A stretch of 7,675 nucleotides of DNA from JAKORR01 sp964608495 (GTDB lineage Bacteria; Armatimonadota; Zipacnadia; Zipacnadales; FEN-943). Shown here one piece after another: positions 1 through 5,006 of this stretch. The notes beneath the pieces are model-generated. The model had not been told where the DNA came from. It did no database searches and saw only the letters and a program-made list of their open reading frames with translations. A program made the position numbers and the translations under genes. The stretch spans positions 1-7,675 of the forward strand of contig CAZSOQ010000248.1 of assembly GCA_964608495.1 (NCBI GenBank). Reading direction: 5' to 3'. Position 1 is the stretch's first letter, and each line of letters begins with the position of its first letter.

Positions 1-1058
1 CCGGGCCCGCACCGGCCGTCCCCGAGCCGCCCCCGGCGCCCCCTTCGCCTGCTCCCACCGAGGTGGGCAAGCTGTGGTACGAGCGGGCCGTGCAGAGCTA
101 CCGCGAGGGCAATTACACTCTCGCCCTCGATAGGCTTGACAGAGCCCTGCAGGAGGGCGGGTCTCGGGCCGACGTGCTCGAGATGCGGGCCAGGATCCTG
201 ACCGCCCTCGGTGATCCCGCGCGCCAGCGCCGCGCCCTCGATGAGCTTGTGCAGATCGAGCCCACCCGCACCAGGGCCGTGATCTCCCTGGCCCTCCTGC
301 TCGAGGAGGAGGGGCTGTGGCAGGAAGCCGCGCGGGTCCTTCAGAACGGCATAGCGGCGCGGCCCGACGGCCCCCAGCTCTACGAGCGCCTCGCGGCCAT
401 CTACCGCCGCCAGCGCCGCTCGATGGAGGCCCTCGAGACGCTCCGCCGTGGCCTCGACGCCACGGGCGACAAGAATCTGGCCCTCTCGCTGGCCGCCGCG
501 CAGGAGGCCTCGGGCGACTGGCGCGGCGCCATGGCGCTATACACCAAGCTCGCCACCGACGAGAATCCCGACATCCGTGCCCGCGCCCTCGACGCCGTTG
601 GCGATGCCTACGCGCGCCGCGGCCTCGTGGACCAGGCCGTCGAGGCCTATGTCGAGGCGGCCCGGTCCCGGGGAGTAGCCGCCATCCTCTCCTCCGACCG
701 CTATCGCGCTGTCTACAGCGCCGCGGACGCCCTGGTGAAGGCCGGTGTCTCCGGCGGCTGGCAGGGCTTCGAGGCCCTGGCCACCGGCAAGCAGACCGTG
801 AATCGCGAGACCGCGCTCGCCGCCCTCAATTCCGCCGTCGGCCAGTTGGTCCGGGCCCTCGCCCTCTGCGACGACGCCCTGTCCCCGCCCGACCTTCAGG
901 GCGAGCACCGCCGGCGCCAGCTCTACTACTCGCTCCTGCGCGAGGCCATCCTCGCCGCTCTCACCTACGTGGACACCGGCCGCGCGGACATGGTGGAGAT
1001 CGCCAGCGACCGCATGCGACAGGCGCTGGCCGAACAGCCCACGGGCGATCAGCAATGA
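1..1058 (+). CDS. TPR-repeat protein with Pro-rich linker, 5' partial
   Basis: The reading frame is open to the left edge (first full codon at base 3), so the gene begins outside the window. A GTG at 63 could be read as a start, but the 20 codons before it have no stop and encode a Pro/Ala-rich stretch (PAPAVPEPPPAPPSPAPTE), typical of a linker; no Shine-Dalgarno sequence precedes 63. The GTG is therefore probably an internal Val. Counting from base 63, residues 2 to about 205 form roughly six tetratricopeptide repeats (units such as LWYERAVQSYREGNYTLALD and VGDAYARRGLVDQAVEAYVE), followed by about 120 helical residues without clear repeats. TPRs are protein-interaction scaffolds. The linker suggests a missing N-terminal domain, perhaps a membrane anchor or a zinc-ribbon, but that is a guess. 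The stop overlaps the next start (ATGA), so the two are translationally coupled. Partner and process are unknown. Confidence 0.85.
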   Translation, partial: GPAPAVPEPPPAPPSPAPTEVGKLWYERAVQSYREGNYTLALDRLDRALQEGGSRADVLEMRARILTALGDPARQRRALDELVQIEPTRTRAVISLALLLEEEGLWQEAARVLQNGIAARPDGPQLYERLAAIYRRQRRSMEALETLRRGLDATGDKNLALSLAAAQEASGDWRGAMALYTKLATDENPDIRARALDAVGDAYARRGLVDQAVEAYVEAARSRGVAAILSSDRYRAVYSAADALVKAGVSGGWQGFEALATGKQTVNRETALAALNSAVGQLVRALALCDDALSPPDLQGEHRRRQLYYSLLREAILAALTYVDTGRADMVEIASDRMRQALAEQPTGDQQ

Positions 1059-1294
1059 CCGAACCCTTGCAGTGGATGGGCAAGATCATCGTCCTAACCG
1101 GAGTCGCCATGGCCGCGATCGGCGGCCTCATGATGCTCGTCGGTTGGCTCAGCGGCGGAACGGGCGTGCCGGGCGACCTCGTCCTGCGTCGGCCCGGCAT
1201 GGTCGTGTACATGCCCTTGGCCACGGCGCTCCTTCTGAGCATCGTCGTCAGTCTCGTCCTGACCTTGCTTGGGGCCCTGTGGCCCCGCGGTTAG
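1055..1294 (+). CDS. DUF2905 family small membrane protein
   Basis: A 79-residue protein whose ATG overlaps the TGA of the TPR gene (ATGA, 1055-1058), so coupled translation is likely. Two hydrophobic segments are visible, about residues 9-32 and 49-75, joined by a short loop with the motif GVPGDLVLRRPG (37-48), then a Tyr and PLAT (residues 52-57). This arrangement, a first helix with Gly, a PGD-(I/L)-x-x-x-R loop, then Y-x-P-L-A-T at the start of the second helix, is what I know of the DUF2905 family, and the length fits its usual 65-80 residues. The family has no established function; the protein should sit in the inner membrane with both ends on the same side. Any real role probably relates to the TPR protein it is coupled to. 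A longer same-frame reading from 317 is an artefact of GC-rich DNA running through the TPR gene. Confidence 0.88.
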   Translation: MTEPLQWMGKIIVLTGVAMAAIGGLMMLVGWLSGGTGVPGDLVLRRPGMVVYMPLATALLLSIVVSLVLTLLGALWPRG

Positions 1295-1333
1295 GCCTTG
1301 CAGATGCCACGCTGTGACAGGCGTGGTCCCGGC

Positions 1334-1370
1334 GGCCTGGCGCCCTGGCCTGGCGCCGGCCTGCCGGCAG
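1334..1370. repeat. Tandem 11-bp direct repeat plus GC palindromes
   Basis: GGCCTGGCGCC occurs at 1334-1344 and again at 1347-1357, a 13-base period. Each copy ends in the palindrome GGCGCC, so the two palindromes can also pair as a hairpin with a 7-base loop. The perfect 10-bp palindrome CTGCCGGCAG follows at 1361-1370. The block lies in the 194-base gap between the DUF2905 gene and the BldC-like regulator. It could be a terminator-like structure (there is no T-run), or an operator for the downstream regulator. Chance is possible in DNA this GC-rich. Confidence 0.45.
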
Positions 1371-1472
1371 CACCAAGGGATACCGTGGGAGCCCGACCGC
1401 GGCTCGCCCGCTAGGCCCTTGTCCGGGCCCATCGGGGCCGGCTCACCGCCGCCGCGGCAAACCGCGACACCG

Positions 1473-1478
1473 AGGGAG
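1473..1478 (+). promoter_or_regulatory. Ribosome binding site of the BldC-like gene
   Basis: AGGGAG lies 10 bases before the ATG at 1489 and supports that start. Confidence 0.6.
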
Positions 1479-1488
1479 TAGGCTGACA

Positions 1489-2109
1489 ATGCTGCTGCAC
1501 GAATGGCTCCAGTACAGGGATCGGCGTATCCGCAGACTCCAGTCCCAGGAGGACGAGGAGGAGCGCGAGACCGAAGAGGCCACCGACGAGCCGGGGGCCC
1601 CCGAGGGCCCGGACGCCGACGAGGCGCAGTCAGCCCCAGTGGCTGAGCAGGACGCCGAGCCTGCCGCCGGCCGGCCCTCGGAATCGGTCCTCCGCGCCCC
1701 CGGGCGGACCCGCTTGCCGGAGGAAGACGTGGGCGCTTCCGGGCGTCCTGCCCCCAAAACGGCACAGGAAGTGCTGGAGACTTTGCAGCCGACCCAGGAC
1801 GTCCGCTCCCGGCTCGAGGTGGTGCTGGCCCGCCAGCGCCGCCTGCCGATAGACGAGGAGGACGAGGATCAGGGTCAGCCACGCCAGCGCAGGGCGGCCG
1901 AGACCCGCGAACAGCTCGTCGGCCGCCTGCTGGACCCGACCCTGACCCTGCAGGAGACGGCCCTGCTCCTGGGCGTTTGCCCGACTACCGTGCGTAGGTA
2001 TACTAACCGTGGTATCCTAAAATGCTTCCGAACGCCCGGGAATCAACGACGCTTCAAGCTTTCCGACGTGCTGGAGTTCATGGAACGCCGCGAGCAGGGC
2101 GAGGTCTAG
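1489..2109 (+). CDS. MerR/BldC-like DNA-binding protein with acidic disordered N-terminus
   Basis: A 206-residue protein. Residues 1-20 are a basic/aromatic segment (MLLHEWLQYRDRRIRRLQ), about 20-62 are strongly acidic and rich in Glu, Asp, Pro and Ala, 63-140 continue as low-complexity sequence with short helical stretches, and 144-200 hold a MerR-type winged helix-turn-helix. There, LTLQETALLLGV is the first helix region, TTVRRYTNRG the recognition helix and turn, and FRTPGNQRRFKLSDV the wing plus following helix. MerR proteins carry this domain at the N-terminus with a dimerising or effector domain after it. Here it is at the C-terminus with no effector domain, closer to BldC-type or excisionase-like single-domain DNA binders fused to a disordered tail. 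It is probably a transcription factor. The gene lies 67 bases upstream of a response regulator on the same strand. Codons 1987-2028 are unusually AT-rich (see the promoter entry). Target genes cannot be read from sequence. Confidence 0.85.
   Translation: MLLHEWLQYRDRRIRRLQSQEDEEERETEEATDEPGAPEGPDADEAQSAPVAEQDAEPAAGRPSESVLRAPGRTRLPEEDVGASGRPAPKTAQEVLETLQPTQDVRSRLEVVLARQRRLPIDEEDEDQGQPRQRRAAETREQLVGRLLDPTLTLQETALLLGVCPTTVRRYTNRGILKCFRTPGNQRRFKLSDVLEFMERREQGEV
1977..2004 (+). promoter_or_regulatory. Candidate internal promoter for the response regulator
   Basis: Inside the BldC-like gene, TTGCCC (1977-1982; 4 of 6 matches to TTGACA) and TATACT (1999-2004; 5 of 6 to TATAAT) are separated by 16 bases. 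This falls in the only clear AT-rich pocket of the gene, where most of about ten successive codons end in A or T. Transcription would start near 2011 and lead into the gene at 2177 with a leader of about 165 bases. Codon choice for the conserved HTH residues did not require this composition. Confidence 0.4.
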
Positions 2110-2161
2110 CCCTTTCCGGTAACGGTGCAGGTCTCGAGTCAAACGGCCCACCACACGCGCC

Positions 2162-2167
2162 AGGAGG
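2162..2167 (+). promoter_or_regulatory. Ribosome binding site deciding the 2177 start
   Basis: A full AGGAGG lies 9 bases before the ATG at 2177. It also precedes an ATG at 2170 in another frame, but by only 2 bases, too close to serve it. This favours the response-regulator frame. Confidence 0.75.
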
Positions 2168-2176
2168 CGATGCCTG

Positions 2177-2860
2177 ATGGCATCGTTGGTGCTTCTGGTG
2201 GGGCCGCCAAACTGTTTCCGTGCCTTCCGCAACTCCTGCATGGCCCAGCCGCCCTTCGACGTGCAGCTCCTGTCCAGCTTCGTCCAGGCCCTGGCCCTGG
2301 CCCGCCAACGGGCGCCCGCGGCCGTGGTCCTGTACGTGGACGGCAGCGACGACGAGGCCGTGTCCCTATGCCGCGACCTGCGTGGCCTGGGCGACTTCCC
2401 CGTGATTGCCGCCTCTGACGAGCACCGCTCCGACCTCGCCATCAAGGTCCTCGAAGCCGGCGCCGACGACTTCGTCAGCCTCGGGATCACCCCCCGGGAG
2501 CTGCGCGCCCGCATCAGGGCCCACATCCGCCGCGCCCTCCAGTACGCCCAGGCTCACCAGGCCGTCCTCCGGCTCGGCGAGATCGAGATTGACCGCGATC
2601 GCCACGAGGTGCGGGCCGGGGACGCCCACGTCTGCCTCGCCCCGAAGGAGTTCGCCCTCCTCGAGTACATGGCGACCAAGCCCGACCGTGTCGTCCGCCG
2701 CGAGGAGCTGCTCCAGGAAATCTGGGACCTACCTCGGGGCATCCGGTCCCGCACCCTCGACGTGCACCTCAGCCGCCTCCGCCAGAAGCTCAACCAGGCC
2801 GGGGTGCCCGTCACCATCAGCACGGTCGCCGGCGTCGGCTACCGGCTCTCCCTGCCCTGA
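2177..2860 (+). CDS. OmpR-type response regulator with degenerate (pseudo) receiver
   Basis: A 227-residue protein with the two-domain plan of the OmpR/PhoB family. Residues 1-118 align with a receiver: LVLLVG strand, helix, VVLYVD strand, PVIAAS strand, AGADDF, then TPRELRARIRAHIRR as the last helix. Residues 131-227 are the winged-helix effector (CLAPKEFALLEYMA, SRTLDVHLSRLRQKL as recognition helix, VAGVGYRL as the beta-hairpin end). The phosphorylation machinery is gone. The acidic pair after strand 1 is Gly-Pro-Pro (9-11), the acceptor Asp position is Tyr53, and the conserved Lys of the T-K-P motif is Leu102 (FVSLGITPREL). Only the switch Ser/Thr position is kept (Ser80). It is probably a DNA-binding regulator controlled without phosphotransfer, by dimerisation, ligand or level. 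No histidine kinase lies nearby. Start supported by AGGAGG. Confidence 0.9.
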   Translation: MASLVLLVGPPNCFRAFRNSCMAQPPFDVQLLSSFVQALALARQRAPAAVVLYVDGSDDEAVSLCRDLRGLGDFPVIAASDEHRSDLAIKVLEAGADDFVSLGITPRELRARIRAHIRRALQYAQAHQAVLRLGEIEIDRDRHEVRAGDAHVCLAPKEFALLEYMATKPDRVVRREELLQEIWDLPRGIRSRTLDVHLSRLRQKLNQAGVPVTISTVAGVGYRLSLP

Positions 2861-2940
2861 CCTCTCGCCCGCTACCGTGGCCTTGCCGCCCTCGTGTGTC
2901 CGCCCATCGGCGCCCCTTCTCGTTTCCTCGCGGCGCTTCA

Positions 2941-2958
2941 GGGGGCTATAATGCCCCC
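2941..2958 (+). promoter_or_regulatory. Perfect TATAAT -10 in the loop of a GC hairpin
   Basis: GGGGGC (2941-2946), TATAAT (2947-2952), GCCCCC (2953-2958): a perfect 6-bp inverted repeat whose whole loop is the consensus sigma-70 -10 hexamer, in DNA otherwise almost free of such AT runs. Transcription would start around 2959-2960, giving a leader of about 58 bases to the ATG at 3018. No good -35 is visible at 16-19 bases upstream (best TTTCCT at 2923-2928), and there is no TG extension. A terminator reading is less likely, because no T-run follows the stem. Confidence 0.6.
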
Positions 2959-3017
2959 GGGGCAGGCCCTTCCCGGCCAACTCCACCGCCGCCCGGCCGC
3001 CCCGGGCCCTTGCCGAC

Positions 3018-4196
3018 ATGAGCCAACTGCCGGAGGTTACCCGTCTCGCCCGCCAGGTGCTCGACCGCGTGGTCGAGCGCGTCTGTGGCACCTGCGAGCG
3101 CAACTGCTGCCACCAGGGCACGATGATGGGCAGTCAGGACCTGCGCCGTCTCGCCCGCGCCGTGGCCCTGGACCCCGAGCTCGTCACCCGCCTGCGCGAG
3201 GGCCTGCGCGAGAAGGCCGTTGAGGTGGCCGCCGACGTGGCCGCCGGCCGTCGTGTCCTCGAACTTCTCAAGGCCTCGGGCCTGGGCAGCGACGAGGACT
3301 TGGCCGCCGCGACGAAGTGTGTGGATGACCTGGAGGCCCTGGCCCACCTTCTCGCCACCGACTTCCCCCTGGACTACGAGCACCTGCTGCGGCTCATTCT
3401 CCACACAGCCCTGCGCCACAACATGATCCGCGCCTTCCGGGCCGTCGAGGGCGGCGAGGGCGCCCTGGCCCGCTTCGCCGACGAGCACAGCAGTCTGCAC
3501 TTCCGGGGCCGGCGCCTGGCGCCCCCCCGCTGCATCTTCCACACCCTCAGCCTGGGCTGCCTGGCCGGCCGCTGGAAGCCCGCCAAGTGCGCCGACTTCT
3601 TCTGCGCCGCCGACCCCAGCCTCCTCGACGCCCTTCGCGACTGCATGGATTTCGACGACTTCGTGCTGGCCGGCTTCGAGACGGTGACGATGCCCTGGGT
3701 GCTGGAGCTGCTCTCGGTCGAGGCCCGGCTCGGCCCCGAGTACCACGAGCCCGTCGTCCTGGTGGGCCTGAGCGACGACGACGTGCAATTGCTCGCCGCC
3801 CATCTGCAGCAGGAGGACGTGCCCGCCCGCGTCGCGCACGACGGCCCGACCCCCCTTACGGCCTCGGCCATGGAGCGCCTGGGCCTCGGCGTGCCTCGCG
3901 GCCAGGCCCTCCTGCTCGTCCTGCCGGCCCTGTCCGCAGGCGACCTCTACGAGGTGGCCATCGGCCTGGGCCGCCTGCGCCAGGCCGACGAGCAGCGCCT
4001 ACTTCTCCTGGTCCCCAGGGAGTACCTCACGCCCTGTCGCCCCGCCCATCGGCTCTGGGCCGAGCACACCATCTCCCAGCCCATCGGCTACCTGGAGCGT
4101 TACCTCGTGGTGGCGCCCTCGCCGCCCTCGACGGAGGAGGCGAAGGCCCGCGAGCCGGCCCCAGGCCCCGCCGACGCGGACACGCGAGCCCCCTAG
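3018..4196 (+). CDS. Split YkgJ-like cysteine-cluster protein with C-terminal pseudo-receiver-like domain
   Basis: A 392-residue soluble protein that I cannot name. The N-terminus has C23-x2-C26-x3-C30-C31; residues 172-191 have C-x8-C-x9-C with a Lys-Pro before the last Cys, followed by Cys196. Together these resemble the two halves of the YkgJ (UPF0153) cluster, C-x2-C-x2-CC and CPF...C...RP..C, which is thought to bind metal. In that family the halves are close together; here about 140 mostly helical residues (32-171) separate them. Residues 245-365 (VVLVGLSDDDVQLLAAHL, ALLLVLPALSAGDLY, RLLLLVPREY, SQPIGYLERYL) follow the strand/helix order of a receiver, but the acidic pair is Gly-Leu, no Asp ends strand 3 (near Val301), and the Lys position is Gln354. 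Residues 366-392 are a disordered Pro/Ala/Glu tail. No Shine-Dalgarno precedes 3018, so the start is less certain. A metal- or redox-sensing role is inference. Confidence 0.8.
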   Translation: MSQLPEVTRLARQVLDRVVERVCGTCERNCCHQGTMMGSQDLRRLARAVALDPELVTRLREGLREKAVEVAADVAAGRRVLELLKASGLGSDEDLAAATKCVDDLEALAHLLATDFPLDYEHLLRLILHTALRHNMIRAFRAVEGGEGALARFADEHSSLHFRGRRLAPPRCIFHTLSLGCLAGRWKPAKCADFFCAADPSLLDALRDCMDFDDFVLAGFETVTMPWVLELLSVEARLGPEYHEPVVLVGLSDDDVQLLAAHLQQEDVPARVAHDGPTPLTASAMERLGLGVPRGQALLLVLPALSAGDLYEVAIGLGRLRQADEQRLLLLVPREYLTPCRPAHRLWAEHTISQPIGYLERYLVVAPSPPSTEEAKAREPAPGPADADTRAP

Positions 4197-4200
4197 TCGC

Positions 4201-4218
4201 GCCCGGGCTGCCTCGGGC
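4201..4218. terminator. Weak hairpin between convergent genes
   Basis: GCCCG at 4201-4205 can pair with CGGGC at 4214-4218 across an 8-base loop, in the 34-base gap where the cysteine-cluster gene and the minus-strand HAD gene converge. The position fits a shared terminator, but the stem is short and there is no T-run on either strand. Confidence 0.25.
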
Positions 4219-4230
4219 CACGGCGCCCCC

Positions 4231-4851
4231 TCAGCGCTCCAGGGCCGCGAGCACCTCCGCGAGCGCCTCCTCGCGGTCGGCGTCCTCCGGGATCAGTATC
4301 CACGGCGATCCCGCCGCCTCGGCCGCGCCGCGATCGAAGCGGCTGTCGCCCACGAACAGCGCCTCCTCCGGCGCGATCCCCAGCTCGGCGCAGGCCTGCA
4401 GGATCCCAGCCGGCGAGGGCTTGGGCTCCGCGTCGGCCACCTCCACGGCGAACCAGCCGCTCATTTCCACCTGCGCGAGCTGCGCTCGGATGAACTCCGC
4501 CGGCCCGTTCGAGATCACGCCCACCCGAAGATGCGGTCGCAGCCTGGCGATGGCTTCCCTGGTGCCCGGCAGCGGCTTCACCAGCGGCGTCCGCTCCAGC
4601 AGGATCTGCAGCAGCTCCCGGTAGTACTCCTCGACCGCGGCCGGCTCGGTGGTGAGCAGGTCGCGGATCTTGCCCCTCGGGTCCATGCCCCACCAGTTCC
4701 GCCTGTACTCCTCGTCGGTCACCACGCGCGGCCTGTGCCGCCGCACCAGCTCCCTCACCGACTCCGACCACAGGTCGAAGGTATCCGTCAGCGTTCCGTC
4801 CAGGTCGAAAAGGGCGGCCTTCAGCGCCGCGTAGTCGGTCTTGCCGTTCAT
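4231..4851 (-). CDS. HAD-superfamily phosphatase (phosphoglycolate phosphatase-like)
   Basis: A 206-residue protein with all four motifs of the HAD phosphatase fold. Motif I is FDLDGTLTD with nucleophile Asp16 and acid/base Asp18; motif II is ISNG with Ser114; motif III is Lys144 in EPKPSP; motif IV is GDSRFD with Asp169 and Asp173 for Mg2+. Residues 24-95 form a helical cap inserted after motif I, the C1-cap arrangement of the Gph/PpaX/beta-phosphoglucomutase group. Length fits that group. It should be a cytosolic Mg2+-dependent phosphomonoesterase; the substrate (phosphoglycolate, pyrophosphate, a sugar phosphate or a nucleotide) cannot be told from sequence. The ATG at 4851 is preceded on the minus strand by GAGGGG with a 5-base gap. 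The gene converges on the cysteine-cluster gene and diverges from the radical SAM gene; no clear promoter is seen in the 155-base divergent gap (4852-5006). Confidence 0.9.
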   Translation of the reverse strand: MNGKTDYAALKAALFDLDGTLTDTFDLWSESVRELVRRHRPRVVTDEEYRRNWWGMDPRGKIRDLLTTEPAAVEEYYRELLQILLERTPLVKPLPGTREAIARLRPHLRVGVISNGPAEFIRAQLAQVEMSGWFAVEVADAEPKPSPAGILQACAELGIAPEEALFVGDSRFDRGAAEAAGSPWILIPEDADREEALAEVLAALER

Positions 4852-4993
4852 GGGGTCCCCTCTTGTGTGCGGTACCTTCGCCCGCGCCTTGTCGCCGCGC
4901 GCCGATGGACGCGCTGCCCGGTCCCGCGCTTCCCGTCGCGCCCACCTGGGGAAGGACTGCGCCCTCGCGCGGCCAACGTCCCGCCGTTCCGCC

Positions 4994-4998
4994 AGGAG
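4994..4998 (+). promoter_or_regulatory. Ribosome binding site of the radical SAM gene
   Basis: AGGAG, within AGGAGTGATC (a near match to the full anti-Shine-Dalgarno complement), ends 8 bases before GTG at 5007. It fixes the start there rather than at GTG 4863 or GTG 4998, the latter overlapping the AGGAG itself. Confidence 0.75.
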
Positions 4999-5006
4999 TG
5001 ATCCGA

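Noticed and set aside
63..65. GTG at 63 as the true start of the TPR gene
   Set aside because: The frame is open upstream with a Pro/Ala-rich coding-like stretch and there is no ribosome binding site, so the gene is more likely cut by the window edge.
317..1294. A 325-codon frame running through the TPR gene into DUF2905
   Set aside because: Its first ~245 residues are Arg/Pro/Gly-rich frame-shifted product of the TPR gene; only the last 79 codons, from the ATGA start, encode a recognisable protein.
1094..1882. Antisense frame across the 1295-1488 gap
   Set aside because: Arg/Pro/Gly/Ala-rich low-complexity product spanning two sense genes and the gap; no ribosome binding site or domain seen.
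2941..2958. Rho-independent terminator for the response regulator
   Set aside because: The stem is only 6 bp and is followed by GGGGCAGG rather than a T-run; the loop is a consensus -10.
2946..3839. Antisense frame (297 codons) opposite the cysteine-cluster gene
   Set aside because: Same GC-shadow pattern, no recognisable domain, and it covers the promoter-like element of the sense gene.
3587..4624. Plus-strand 345-codon frame across the convergent junction
   Set aside because: Arg/Pro/Gly-rich shadow crossing the ends of two well-supported genes on opposite strands.
4863..5006. N-terminal extension of the radical SAM protein from GTG 4863
   Set aside because: The extra residues are Pro/Arg/Ala-rich with no family resemblance, and AGGAG at 4994-4998 is placed for GTG 5007, where the family-like N-terminus begins.
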